Positions 45,947 to 55,165 of a DNA stretch of 64,000 nucleotides are shown here, piece by piece (the stretch's first letter is position 1; each line of letters starts with the position of its first letter). Source of the DNA: Roseicyclus sp. GTDB taxonomy: Bacteria; Pseudomonadota; Alphaproteobacteria; Rhodobacterales; Rhodobacteraceae. The notes under the pieces were generated by a model. The model did no database searches and was not told the DNA's origin. It saw only the letters and a program-made list of their open reading frames with translations. A program made the translations under genes and the position numbers. The stretch is from NCBI RefSeq assembly GCF_018402035.1, contig NZ_JAGYJN010000004.1:62001-126000 (forward strand). The letters are read 5' to 3'.

Positions 45947-45972
45947 ACAGCCCCGGCGCAATCCGGGGCTGT
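45947..45972 (+). terminator. terminator after the pyrimidine ABC transporter operon
   Basis: ACAGCCCCGG (45947-45956), loop CGCAAT, CCGGGGCTGT (45963-45972): a perfect 10-bp stem followed by TGTCGTTT. It lies 21 bases after the binding-protein stop and before a convergent small gene. Confidence 0.8.
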
Positions 45973-45979
45973 TGTCGTT

Positions 45980-46318
45980 TCATGCCTTGCGGTTCAGATG
46001 TTCGGCCCTCCCTTGGATGGGGGCCATCTCATAGCGCGGTGCGGGCGGCTCGGGGGCATCCAACCGGTCGAAATCACCGACCTGCCGCGTGTTCAGGGGC
46101 GGGATACCCAAGCCCTTGATCGGTGCGGGGTCCGGCGGCAGTTGTGGCCATGTATCATTGCGCGTGGTCTGTGTGGCATCGGTGGGCTGCACAGCTCGCT
46201 GCCCCAAAAGCGGGGCGGTCGTATCAACATCTTGGCGGGTGATCAGCGGATCGGACCGCGGCGCGATGGATGTGCCGCCGGATTGGGGGGGTGATCGCGA
46301 AAGAATGGGCAAGACCAT
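45980..46318 (-). CDS. small Pro-rich protein, unknown function
   Basis: A 112-residue open frame beginning MVLPILSRSPPQSGG with GGAGG seven bases before the ATG, a strong ribosome site. It is rich in Pro, Gln and Thr and has no signal or membrane segment. A 98-residue plus-strand frame overlaps it but lacks a ribosome site. I do not recognise the family. It lies alone between the terminator and the regulator gene. Confidence 0.6.
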   Translation of the reverse strand: MVLPILSRSPPQSGGTSIAPRSDPLITRQDVDTTAPLLGQRAVQPTDATQTTRNDTWPQLPPDPAPIKGLGIPPLNTRQVGDFDRLDAPEPPAPRYEMAPIQGRAEHLNRKA

Positions 46319-46529
46319 GTCTTGGCCTCCGTCAAACGAAAGCCCCCAGCCCGCGCCCATCTTGGATCATGGGCCGGGGTTGCGCCAGAGGATCGCTAAA
46401 ATCCACCGTATTCTGCGGCTTTGACACGGCGGGTCACATCACGGAACGGATTTGTAAATCCACCGATAACCCATTCATAAAGGGATGCTTTTCTGTTAAG
46501 CTGTGGCCAGCAATATTCGCAGGTATTTG

Positions 46530-47861
46530 ATGGCTTCCAGCTTACCCCTTGCGCGGCGCACGCAATTGACCGGCAATCGCATCCGCGAGCGCCGTTTGGT
46601 GCTGGGCATGAAACAGGCCGATCTGGCCGAGGCGGTGGGTATTTCTGCCTCGTACCTCAACCTGATCGAGCATAACCGCCGACGGATCGGCGGTAAGCTG
46701 TTGGTCGCACTGGCCCGTGTGCTGGCCGTCGAGCCTGCGCAGTTGAGCGAGGGGGCCGATGCGACGCTTTACGACGCGCTGCAATCGGTGGCGCGCGATC
46801 ATGCGGGCAACCTTGACGCGCCGCCCGAGACCGAGCGGATCGACGAGATGGCGGGCCGCTTCCCCGGATGGGCGGCGCTGATCGCTGCCCAGCAAAAACG
46901 CATCGCGGCCCTTGATGCCATGGTCGAGGGGTTGCGCGACCGGATCGGGCATGACCCGCTTTTGGCCGAGGCGATGCACGAGGTCTTGTCGAGTGTCGCG
47001 GCTATCCGCTCCACCGCCGATATCTTGGTACGTGAGGCCGATATTGACGCCGTTTGGCGCGGGCGGTTTCACCGCAACCTGCATGAAGAGGCCGAGCGCC
47101 TATCGACACGCGCCACCGCCTTGATCCGTCATTTCGAGCCGGACGCGGCAAAGGCCGATGCGCGCGCCGCCTCCACCCCCACCGAAACCGTTGAGGCGAT
47201 GTTCGAGGCCGCAGGCCATCATTTCCCCGAGATCGAAACCCATGGGCGCGCGGCGATCCCGCTGGTGCTATCACGCGCGGCAGGGATGGAAGATCTGGCC
47301 ACCCGCGCCTTGGGCGAGCGATGGCTTTTGGCCTATGCCATGGATGCCGCACGGCTGCCCCTGCCGGTGATGCGCCCCGCGGCCGAGGCGGCAGGCTATG
47401 ACCCGGCGCTGCTTTTGGGGTTAGGGCAGGGCGATGTGGCGCTGGTTTTGCGCAGGCTTGCCACCCTGCCGCGCCAGACCGAGGCCGCAGCGGGTGCGCC
47501 GCCCTTTGGCCTTGCGGTCTGCGATGGTTCGGGGGCCTTGATCTTTCGCCGCCGTCTTGCGGCCTTTTCGATCCCACGTTTTGGCGCGGGTTGCCCGCTT
47601 TGGCCGCTATACCGCGCGCTGGGTCGCCCCGGCCAACCCGAGATGTCGCTGATCGAAATGCCCCAAGGCGCGCGGTTTCGCGCTTGGGCGGTGAGCCAAC
47701 CCGCCGCCCCGATGGGCTTTGGCGAGGCGCCTGTGATGCAGGCGGTGATGTTGCTGACGCCTGTCGCGGAGGCACCGGCCACAGATCACCAACCGCCCGC
47801 GATTGCCGCAGGGCCGGGGTGTCATCTTTGCCCGCGCATGGGATGTGCCGCGCGGCGTTGA
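46530..47861 (+). CDS. XRE-family regulator of the ScfR/RamB short-chain fatty acyl type
   Basis: A 443-residue protein: N-terminal XRE helix-turn-helix (QADLAEAVGISASYLNLIEHNRRRIGGK, about residues 29-56) and a long C-terminal region ending in the Cys motif CHLCPRMGCAARR, the DUF2083-type C-terminus of propionate/glyoxylate-cycle regulators. ATG at 46530 follows GCAGGTATTTG. Its ligand is probably an acyl-CoA. It precedes the tcu-like cluster in the same direction and may control it; a link is inferred. Confidence 0.85.
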   Translation: MASSLPLARRTQLTGNRIRERRLVLGMKQADLAEAVGISASYLNLIEHNRRRIGGKLLVALARVLAVEPAQLSEGADATLYDALQSVARDHAGNLDAPPETERIDEMAGRFPGWAALIAAQQKRIAALDAMVEGLRDRIGHDPLLAEAMHEVLSSVAAIRSTADILVREADIDAVWRGRFHRNLHEEAERLSTRATALIRHFEPDAAKADARAASTPTETVEAMFEAAGHHFPEIETHGRAAIPLVLSRAAGMEDLATRALGERWLLAYAMDAARLPLPVMRPAAEAAGYDPALLLGLGQGDVALVLRRLATLPRQTEAAAGAPPFGLAVCDGSGALIFRRRLAAFSIPRFGAGCPLWPLYRALGRPGQPEMSLIEMPQGARFRAWAVSQPAAPMGFGEAPVMQAVMLLTPVAEAPATDHQPPAIAAGPGCHLCPRMGCAARR

Positions 47862-48015
47862 GCGCGCCGTGTTTGCCCTTGGGCATGATCCGGGGTGGTG
47901 CTTGACCACCGCGTATCCGCATGTATACAGCCGTATAACATTCGCGTGAAACGCGGCCGGGCCGGATAGTTTGCATCCAGACCACGCCGCGCCCCCAACG
48001 TCAGGATCAAAGCCC

Positions 48016-49431
48016 ATGACCGCCCAACCGCAAGCCGTGCAAACCGATCCGCGTGTCGATGTCCTTGTGATCGGGGGGGGCAACGCCGCGCTTTGCGCCG
48101 CCATCGAGGCGCGCCGCCAAGGCGCCACGGTTTTGGTGGTCGAGGCCGCCCCCAAGTTCTATCGCGGCGGCAATACGCGCCACACCCGCAACCTGCGCTG
48201 CGCCCATGACGAGGGCAACGAGATCTTGACCGGCCCATACCCCGAGGATGAGTTTTGGGATGATCTCATGCGCGTCACAGGCGGTGAGACCGACCCGGAA
48301 CTGGCGCGGCTGACCATCGCGGAATCCAAGGATCTGTGGGATTGGATGAACGGCGTGGGCGTGCGCTTCCAGCAACCCTTGGGTGGCACGCTGAACCTTG
48401 GGCGGACCAACGCCTTTTTCCTTGGCGGCGGGCGGGCGATGCTGAACGCGCTTTACGACACCGCCGAAAAGATGGGCGTGGAAATCCGCTATGACACCAG
48501 CGCCACAGCGCTTGATATCGAGGATGGGTTTTTCAAATCCGCCGTGATCGAAGGCCCCGATGGGCAGCAAACCGTCCATGCCCGCGCGCTTGTCACGGCG
48601 GCAGGCGGGTTCGAGGCGAATATCGAATGGCTCAAGGAATATTGGGGCGAGCGGGCCGAGAATTTCTTGATCCGCGGCACGCCCAACAACCGCGGCACGA
48701 TTTTACGCATGCTGCTTGATGCGGGGGTGGAGCCTGTGGGCGACCCCACCCAATGCCATGCGGTGGCCATCGATGCGCGCTCGCCGCAGTTCGACGGTGG
48801 CATCGTCACCCGGCTTGATTGCATCATCTTCGGTGTGGTGCTGAACAACCGCTGCGAGCGGTTTTATGACGAGGGCGAGGATTTCTGGCCCAAGCGCTAT
48901 GCGATCTGGGGCCGCTTGGTCGCCGATCAGCCCGACCAGATCGCCTGGATCGTGTTCGACGAAAAGGCTGCGGGCCGTTTCATGCCCTCGGTCTATCCCG
49001 CGATTTCCGCGCCTTCGCTGGAAGAGCTGGCCGAGAAGCTGGGGCTTGATCCATCAGCCTTTGCCGCCGAGATCGGGCGCTTTAACGCCGCTGTGGTCGA
49101 TGGCGAATTCAACACCGAAATCCATGATGATTGCCGGACCGAAGGCATCACGCCGCCCAAATCGCATTGGGCGCGCCGCATCGATCAAGCGCCCTTCCAC
49201 GCCTACCCGGTGCGCCCCGGCATCACCTTCACCTATCTCGGCACGCGGGTGAACCGCGAGGCGCGCGTCTTGATGCAGGGCGGGCGGCCAAGCGCCAATA
49301 TCTATGCTGCGGGCGAGATCATGGCGGGCAATGTGCTGGGGCGCGGCTATCTGGCCGGTATCGGCATGACAATCGGCGCTGTTTTCGGGCGCCTCGCAGG
49401 AGAGGGGGCGGCGCGCCATGTTGGGAACTGA
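48016..49431 (+). CDS. tcuA: FAD-dependent tricarballylate dehydrogenase-like protein TcuA
   Basis: A 471-residue flavoprotein of the fumarate reductase/succinate dehydrogenase fold: an FAD-binding start VDVLVIGGGNAALCAAIEAR, RHTRNLRCAHDEGN, and AGGFEANIEWLKEYWG near residue 197. C-terminal YAAGEIMAGNVLGRGYLAG completes the cofactor site. TcuA oxidises tricarballylate to cis-aconitate. The ATG at 48016 has AGGA upstream. tcuB overlaps its 3' end by 14 bases. Confidence 0.88.
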   Translation: MTAQPQAVQTDPRVDVLVIGGGNAALCAAIEARRQGATVLVVEAAPKFYRGGNTRHTRNLRCAHDEGNEILTGPYPEDEFWDDLMRVTGGETDPELARLTIAESKDLWDWMNGVGVRFQQPLGGTLNLGRTNAFFLGGGRAMLNALYDTAEKMGVEIRYDTSATALDIEDGFFKSAVIEGPDGQQTVHARALVTAAGGFEANIEWLKEYWGERAENFLIRGTPNNRGTILRMLLDAGVEPVGDPTQCHAVAIDARSPQFDGGIVTRLDCIIFGVVLNNRCERFYDEGEDFWPKRYAIWGRLVADQPDQIAWIVFDEKAAGRFMPSVYPAISAPSLEELAEKLGLDPSAFAAEIGRFNAAVVDGEFNTEIHDDCRTEGITPPKSHWARRIDQAPFHAYPVRPGITFTYLGTRVNREARVLMQGGRPSANIYAAGEIMAGNVLGRGYLAGIGMTIGAVFGRLAGEGAARHVGN

Positions 49432-50539
49432 ACTACAACAAGAGGCTGAGCGCCAGATCACCATCTGCAACGCCTGCCGCTATTGCGAGGGGATTTGCGC
49501 GGTGTTTCCCGCGCTTCAGATGCAGCGCAGTTTCGCGGCGGGCGACATCGATTACTTCGCCAATCTCTGCCATGATTGCGGGGCGTGCTATCACGACTGC
49601 CAATTCTCGCCGCCGCATGAGTTTGCGATCAACCTGCCCAAGACTTTGGCGGCTGTGCGGCAAGAAAGCTATGGCCACTACGCATGGCCCGCAGCGCTTG
49701 CCCCGGTCTTTGCGCGCAACGGTTTGATCATCGCGGTGATCGCGGCCTTGTCGGTCACGGGTTTTCTGGCAGGCATGATCGCGTGGAACGCGCCCGGCGC
49801 GCTGTTTTCGGCCCATACCTCGCCCGAGGGGTTTTATGCGCTGATGTCGCATAACGCGATGGTGGGGCTGTTTGGCCCCGTATTCTTGTTCTCGATCTTT
49901 GCCATGCTCATGGGGCTGCGCAATTTCTGGCGCGATGCCAATGCGGTGCGCATGGTCGAAGGTGCCGCCCCCGCCTCGCTCTGGCAGGCGGTCAAGGATG
50001 CGGGGTCTTTGCGCTATCTTGATGGTGGGGGTGCGGGCTGTTTCAACGAGGATGACAAGCCCGAGGACAAGCGGCGGCTTTATCATCATTTGACGTTCTA
50101 CGGCTTTCTTCTGTGCTTTGCGGCCACATCGGTCGGCACGATCTATCACTACGGCTTTGGCCGCGTGGCGCCCTATGCGTGGTGGGATCTGCCGCAGATG
50201 TTGGGCACGGTTGGCGGCTTCATGCTGGCCGCGGGCACCGGTGGGTTGATGGCCGCCAAAAAGCGCCGCCTGCCCGATCTGGTCGCGCCCGAGACGCGGG
50301 GTATGGCGATGGCCTTTATCTTGATGCTGCATCTGACGGCGGTCACGGGGCTGGGCCTGCATATCTTGGGCGGCACGCCTGCGATGGGGCTATTGTTGGC
50401 GCTGCATCTGGGGGTGGTCTTTGCGCTGTTTCTGACCATGCCCTATGGCAAGTTCGTGCACGGGCTTTATCGCTTCGCAGCTCTTGTGCGGCTGGCCATG
50501 GCCAAGCGGACCGGGCTAAAAACAAGGGTGATGGCATGA
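49418..50539 (+). CDS. tcuB: tricarballylate utilisation electron-transfer protein TcuB
   Basis: A 373-residue protein with two [4Fe-4S] motifs near the start (CNACRYCEGICAVFP and CHDCGACYHDCQF) and about six membrane segments carrying His residues that may bind haem. TcuB reoxidises TcuA's FAD and hands electrons to the quinone pool. Start at 49418 inside the tcuA end. The next gene overlaps its stop by 4 bases. Confidence 0.9.
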   Translation: MLGTELQQEAERQITICNACRYCEGICAVFPALQMQRSFAAGDIDYFANLCHDCGACYHDCQFSPPHEFAINLPKTLAAVRQESYGHYAWPAALAPVFARNGLIIAVIAALSVTGFLAGMIAWNAPGALFSAHTSPEGFYALMSHNAMVGLFGPVFLFSIFAMLMGLRNFWRDANAVRMVEGAAPASLWQAVKDAGSLRYLDGGGAGCFNEDDKPEDKRRLYHHLTFYGFLLCFAATSVGTIYHYGFGRVAPYAWWDLPQMLGTVGGFMLAAGTGGLMAAKKRRLPDLVAPETRGMAMAFILMLHLTAVTGLGLHILGGTPAMGLLLALHLGVVFALFLTMPYGKFVHGLYRFAALVRLAMAKRTGLKTRVMA

Positions 50540-51495
50540 AAATCGCGGTTCTGGACGATTATCTTGGCTACAGCGACCGCTTTGCCGATTGGGGCGATTT
50601 GGGCGGTGATGTGACGGTGTTTCGCGACCCGATCCCGCAAAGGGATTTGGTCGCAACGCTCAGCCCTTTCGATGTGCTCTGCGTCATGCGCGAGCGCACG
50701 CCGATGCCCGCCGATCTGATCAATGCGCTGCCCAATCTGCGGCTGATCGTGACGACAGGCATGCGCAACCTGTCAATCGACATGGACGCGGCCAAGCAGC
50801 GCGGCATAACCGTCTGCGGTACGGCAAGCAGGGCGGCGGCCACCGCACAGCTTGCGATGACGCTGATCTTGGTGGCGAGCCGCAATCTGGTCGGCAATCT
50901 CAACAGCATGGCGCGTGGCGGCTGGCAGGCCCCGGCGGGCCGCGATCTTGATGGGCTGACGCTTGGCCTGATCGGGCTGGGGCGGCTGGGGGCCGATGTC
51001 GCGGCCTTGGCGCGGCCTTTCGGCGTCAAGATGGTCGCATGGAGCCAGAATCTCACCGATGCGCGCTGCGCAGAGGTGGGGGTAAGCCGCGCTGATAGCC
51101 TTGGCGCGCTGTTGGAGATGGCCGATGTCGCCTCCATCCATCTGGTCTTGTCCGAGCGCACAACCGGCCTGATCGGCGCGGCGGAACTGGCGCGGATGAA
51201 GCCCGACGCAGGCATCGTCAACACCTCGCGCGGGCCAATCATCGACCGCGATGCGCTCTTGGCGGCACTGCGCGCAGGCCAGATCGCCAATGCGGCCATC
51301 GATGTGTTTGAAGAAGAACCGCTGCCCAAGGACAGCCCATGGCGTGATGCGGACCTGATCGCATCGGGCCGCCTGATCCTTAGCCCGCATGTGGGTTATG
51401 GCGCACTTGCCACCTATGAGCGGATGTACCGCGAAACGGCGGAAGATGTGCGCGCATTCACCGAGGGCGCGCCGCTTCGGGTAATCGGCGCTTAA
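50536..51495 (+). CDS. D-2-hydroxyacid dehydrogenase
   Basis: A 319-residue NAD-dependent oxidoreductase. Rossmann motif GLIGLGRLGADVAALARPFG near residue 142; catalytic Arg in VNTSRGPIIDRD, Glu in DVFEEEPLP and His in LSPHVGYGA. It reduces or oxidises a 2-keto/2-hydroxy acid. ATGA overlap with tcuB ties it to the cluster, although tricarballylate breakdown has no known need for it, which suggests a modified substrate range. Confidence 0.85.
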   Translation: MKIAVLDDYLGYSDRFADWGDLGGDVTVFRDPIPQRDLVATLSPFDVLCVMRERTPMPADLINALPNLRLIVTTGMRNLSIDMDAAKQRGITVCGTASRAAATAQLAMTLILVASRNLVGNLNSMARGGWQAPAGRDLDGLTLGLIGLGRLGADVAALARPFGVKMVAWSQNLTDARCAEVGVSRADSLGALLEMADVASIHLVLSERTTGLIGAAELARMKPDAGIVNTSRGPIIDRDALLAALRAGQIANAAIDVFEEEPLPKDSPWRDADLIASGRLILSPHVGYGALATYERMYRETAEDVRAFTEGAPLRVIGA

Positions 51496-51619
51496 GGAGT
51501 GGCCACATGGCACAGCACCAAGGCCATGTGACACCGCCGCTGGCAAGATCGATGCATCGCGGCTTTGCCTGTGACATCGGCACGGTCGCGTGCAACGCGG
51601 CCTTGCGGAGCGCTGAGAA

Positions 51620-51636
51620 TTGTTGACAATCAACAA
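51620..51636. promoter_or_regulatory. candidate operator upstream of the AbrB-type gene
   Basis: TTGTTGA-CAA-TCAACAA is a 7-3-7 inverted repeat, about 64 bases upstream of the next gene. It overlaps a TTGACA (-35-like) element. The shape resembles GntR-family sites of the FadR subclass. Which regulator uses it is unknown; no GntR gene sits beside it. Confidence 0.55.
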
Positions 51637-51699
51637 AATGGATCGCGTGAAGCCCGCAAGGGCTCCGGCTTTGCCACTGGCCAGAGGATCGGAGACCCC

Positions 51700-52740
51700 A
51701 TGATCGACACGCAACGCGCGCTTTGGATGAGGCGGCTTTGGACCGCGCTGATCGGTCTGGTTGGCACGGTCGTGTTTTGGTGGCTTTCCATGCCGCTGCC
51801 CTTCTTGCTTGGGCCGCTGGCCGCGTGTCTGATCACCGCATTGATGGGCGCGCAACTCAAGGGTGTGCCGACCAATTGGCTCAATGCTGTGCGCACAATC
51901 CTTGGGGTGGCGGCGGGCTCATCCGTCTCGCCCTCGCTGATGGAGCAATTGCCACAGACCTTGGCCAGCGCCAGCCTTGTGCCAGTGTTTTTGGCCATTT
52001 CCCTGCTGATCGGCTACCCGTTTTTCCGCCGTGTGGCAGGCTTTGACAAACCCACCGCCTATTTCGCCACCGTGCCCGGCGGCTTTGCCGAGATGATCCT
52101 TTTGGGCAGCGAAAAGGGCGGCGATGTCCGCGCGCTCTCGCTAGTGCATGCGACCCGCATCCTGACGCTGGTGTCGCTTTTGCCATTTCTCATCAGCTTT
52201 TACGTCGATGTGAACCTGAGCGCCGCACCCGGTGTGCCGTTCACGGATATCCCGCTGATGGATATCGCCATCCTCACCGGCTGCGCCTATTTCGGCTATA
52301 TCGGGGCCAAGCGGATCGGGCTTTTTGGGGCCACGATCCTTGGGCCGATGATCTTGTCGGCGGCGGCCAGCCTTTTGGGCCTGATCGAGAACCGCCCACC
52401 GACCGAGGCGCTGATCTTGGCGCAATTCGTCATCGGCATGAGCGTGGGCGCGCATTACGTGGGCGTCACCCGCGATGAACTGCGCCGCGTGGTGTCGGCC
52501 AGTGCGGGCTATGCCTTGATGCTGGCCCTGCTGACCGTGCTCTTTGGCGAGATCATCTATCTGATGGGGATCAATGATCTCTTGCACGGGATCTTGGCCT
52601 TTGCACCCGGCGGCCAGCCCGAGATGGTGATGCTCGCGATCCTGACAGGGGCGGATATCACTTTCGTGATCTTTCACCATGTGCTGCGCTTGGTGCTGGT
52701 GATGGGCTTGACGCCCGTTCTGGCGCGATGGTTTGCTTAA
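51700..52740 (+). CDS. AbrB-type membrane protein (PF05145, 'ammonia monooxygenase'-like)
   Basis: A 346-residue inner-membrane protein with about ten hydrophobic segments in two similar halves. Motif PTAYFATVPGGFAEMILLG near residues 110-128 and MGINDLLHGILAFAPGGQPEMVMLAI near residue 288 are the two family repeats. The name in databases derives from E. coli AbrB/AidB; transport of a carboxylate is more plausible here given the neighbours. GGAG lies 7 bases before the ATG. It converges with the PrpD-like gene. Confidence 0.85.
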   Translation: MIDTQRALWMRRLWTALIGLVGTVVFWWLSMPLPFLLGPLAACLITALMGAQLKGVPTNWLNAVRTILGVAAGSSVSPSLMEQLPQTLASASLVPVFLAISLLIGYPFFRRVAGFDKPTAYFATVPGGFAEMILLGSEKGGDVRALSLVHATRILTLVSLLPFLISFYVDVNLSAAPGVPFTDIPLMDIAILTGCAYFGYIGAKRIGLFGATILGPMILSAAASLLGLIENRPPTEALILAQFVIGMSVGAHYVGVTRDELRRVVSASAGYALMLALLTVLFGEIIYLMGINDLLHGILAFAPGGQPEMVMLAILTGADITFVIFHHVLRLVLVMGLTPVLARWFA

Positions 52741-52747
52741 ATGGCGC

Positions 52748-54130
52748 TTAAGCCGGGCGCGCCATCATGGCGACAACCGGGCCAAGTGCCGGGGCGGTGT
52801 CAAGCGCATCCAACGCCGTGAAAAGCGCGGATGCCCAATCTGCAGGGCCCACCGCCGCGGCGCAATCCATGAACTTGTCGCGCATATCGGCGGTTGTCGG
52901 GGGCACTGCACCGCCATCCGCCATCAAATCGTCGATGCGGTGCGCAAGACGCGCGCCTGTCTGCATCTCGACGATCACCTCGGCCGCCCATTGGCTGACG
53001 CTATGATCGCCCATCTCGGGATGGGGGCGGGCCTCACTCCGTCCGAGAAGCGCCTGCACAGCCTCCTGTGCAATCGCCGCTTCGCTGAAATGGGTCAGCT
53101 TGATCGCCCCGTCCAGCAACGCGCGCGCGACGAGGTATTGGACACTAAACTTGGCCTGCAATTCCGTCTTTGGCCAAGGGTTATCGGTATGGGGCAGGCG
53201 GCGGGGATGCACCAACACCGTGATCTTGGCGATCTTGGCCGGATCAAGCCCCGTCTGCGCCCGCAATTCCAGTGCCGCGCGGATCGCGGCATGGGCGCTG
53301 CCGCAGCAGGGGTAGGGTTTGATGGCGATGCCGTCATCCTCCAACTCCAAGGGCGCGGCCCAATTGGCAAAGATGCGCGTTGCGTCATAGTTGCCCGCGC
53401 CGTTGAACACCTCGAGAAAGCCTTGGGGATGCTCGAAGGCAGCATGGTTCGCGGTAAAGCCCTGCCGCGCCAAAAGCGCCGCCAATAGCCCCGCGCGTGC
53501 GCATTGGCCCACATGGAAGGGCTTGGTCATCGTGCCGAAATTGGCCTTCACGCCTGCGGATTGCGACACGGCCAAGGCCAGCGCGGTGGCGATCTGAGCT
53601 GCACTTAACCCCATCAGATGCGCGCAAGCCGCCGCCGCCCCAAAGGTGCCAAGCGTCGCGGTTGGGTGCCAGCCCTTGTCGTAATGGTGGAAATGCACCG
53701 CGCGCGCGATGCGGATCTCGGTCTCGACGCCTACGGCATAGGCGGTCGTCACCGCCGCGCCGCTATACCCCTCGGCCTCCGCCAGCGCGAAGAGGGCGGG
53801 CAGGATTGGCGCGGATTGATGCCCGCCAAAGACGCTTGAGAAATCGTCATAATCCAGCGCATGGGCGGCGGTGCCATTGACCAAGGCCGCATCAAGCATC
53901 GCAACACGGGCCCCTCGCCCGATCAGCGTGCAAGGCCCCGGCGCGTCAGCGATGCCCGGCACGGCGCAAAGCATCTCGACACAGTCCATGCCTGCGCCCG
54001 CCAAGGTCACGGCCACGGTATCAAGCATCAAGATCCGTGCGCGCAGACGCGCCTTGGGTGTCAGATGGCTTGGCCCAAAGGCATGGATGCGCGCGCCAAG
54101 CGCTTCGGCGATGGTCGGGGTTCTTGTCAT
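52748..54130 (-). CDS. MmgE/PrpD-family dehydratase/isomerase
   Basis: A 460-residue protein. Visible: NGTAAHALDYDDFSSVFGGHQSAPILPALFA near residue 90, GWHPTATLGTFGAAAACAHLMGL near residue 153, GTMTKPFHVGQCARAG near residue 198 and KPYPCCGSAHAAIRA. The family includes 2-methylcitrate dehydratase and cis-aconitate decarboxylase. Together with TcuAB, which makes cis-aconitate, a dehydratase or decarboxylase on that substrate is a reasonable hypothesis. It is on the opposite strand from the tcu genes. Confidence 0.85.
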   Translation of the reverse strand: MTRTPTIAEALGARIHAFGPSHLTPKARLRARILMLDTVAVTLAGAGMDCVEMLCAVPGIADAPGPCTLIGRGARVAMLDAALVNGTAAHALDYDDFSSVFGGHQSAPILPALFALAEAEGYSGAAVTTAYAVGVETEIRIARAVHFHHYDKGWHPTATLGTFGAAAACAHLMGLSAAQIATALALAVSQSAGVKANFGTMTKPFHVGQCARAGLLAALLARQGFTANHAAFEHPQGFLEVFNGAGNYDATRIFANWAAPLELEDDGIAIKPYPCCGSAHAAIRAALELRAQTGLDPAKIAKITVLVHPRRLPHTDNPWPKTELQAKFSVQYLVARALLDGAIKLTHFSEAAIAQEAVQALLGRSEARPHPEMGDHSVSQWAAEVIVEMQTGARLAHRIDDLMADGGAVPPTTADMRDKFMDCAAAVGPADWASALFTALDALDTAPALGPVVAMMARPA

Positions 54131-54208
54131 GGGGTCCGCGCGGCTGTTGTTTTCCGCGCAAACTGGGCCAGCGCCATCAGGAGGTCAACAGCGCATCGCG
54201 GCCCGCCA

Positions 54209-55075
54209 TCAGCCGAGCAGCATCCGCCCCTCAAGCTGGCGACGATAGGCCGAAGGGGCAAGCCCGCGCGCGGCCCGAAAGCGCTTGGAGAAATGCGACG
54301 GGTCGTCAAAGCCCAAGCGATAGCCGATCTGCGACATGGGCAGGCGGGTGAACGCCAAAAGGCGGCTTGCCTCATCCATCACGGCTTGCTCGATATAGGC
54401 TTTGGCCCCCATGCCGCTGGCCGCGCGGCAAAGGCGCCCGAGATGGGCGGTGCTGATTTGAAGCGCGCGGGCATAGTCGGCCACGCCCCAGCCTTGCGCC
54501 ATCTGTGCTGTGATCAGCGCGTCCAGCCGCATCAGCCGCCCGTCGCGGTGTGGGGCGGCACCCGGCGCGCGCGCCGATGTGTTCTCGGCCAGCGCCACCA
54601 AAAGCGCCTGCGCCAGTGGCAGCACCAGCTGTGTTCGAAATCGACCCGTGGCGGCGAAAGCCTCGAGTAAAAGCGCAACAAGCCGTTGTAAGGTCGCGTC
54701 GGCTTGCCCGCGCAAGGGGCGCGCGAGGGCCGCTTTGACCCCCGGCGATTGCGCCGCGTCGCTGACCAAAAGCGCCGATGGCAGCGAGATCACATGCCCC
54801 GCCGTGCCGGGGCTGAAATCATAGCCATGCACCGCATGTGCGGGGATGAACAGGAAATCCCCCGCCGCCAACCGGCACTCATCCCCATCAATCCGGGCCC
54901 TCGCGCCACCTTGGTCGATGATGATGACCTGTGACAATTGCCCGTGGCGATGGGCGTCGATCCGCCAGCCACCGCTTGCCGCGCGGTCGGCCAAGCGCTC
55001 GATATAAACGATATCGGGAAAGGGAGTGGTTTGCCCATAAAGGGCGAAGACGGGGATATGGCTTGGCGCGGTCAT
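54209..55075 (-). CDS. pobR: AraC-family regulator PobR
   Basis: A 288-residue regulator: N-terminal cupin-like sensor (HRHGQLSQVIIIDQGGARARIDGDE) and C-terminal AraC-type double helix-turn-helix (GVADYARALQISTAHLGRLCRAASG; MSQIGYRLGFDDPSHFSKRFR). It is divergent from pobA with 90 bases between. PobR proteins bind 4-hydroxybenzoate and activate pobA. Confidence 0.88.
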   Translation of the reverse strand: MTAPSHIPVFALYGQTTPFPDIVYIERLADRAASGGWRIDAHRHGQLSQVIIIDQGGARARIDGDECRLAAGDFLFIPAHAVHGYDFSPGTAGHVISLPSALLVSDAAQSPGVKAALARPLRGQADATLQRLVALLLEAFAATGRFRTQLVLPLAQALLVALAENTSARAPGAAPHRDGRLMRLDALITAQMAQGWGVADYARALQISTAHLGRLCRAASGMGAKAYIEQAVMDEASRLLAFTRLPMSQIGYRLGFDDPSHFSKRFRAARGLAPSAYRRQLEGRMLLG

Positions 55076-55165
55076 GTTCGATTTCTACCAGCCGATGTTG
55101 GCACCGTCCATTCGTCTTTGCTGCGCGCGCCCCTATCTTGAACCCAGCGCGGGGAGGAAAGCGTT

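Noticed and set aside
45998-46294. 98-codon plus-strand frame overlapping the Pro-rich small gene
   Set aside because: It lacks a ribosome site, whereas the minus-strand frame has GGAGG at good spacing.
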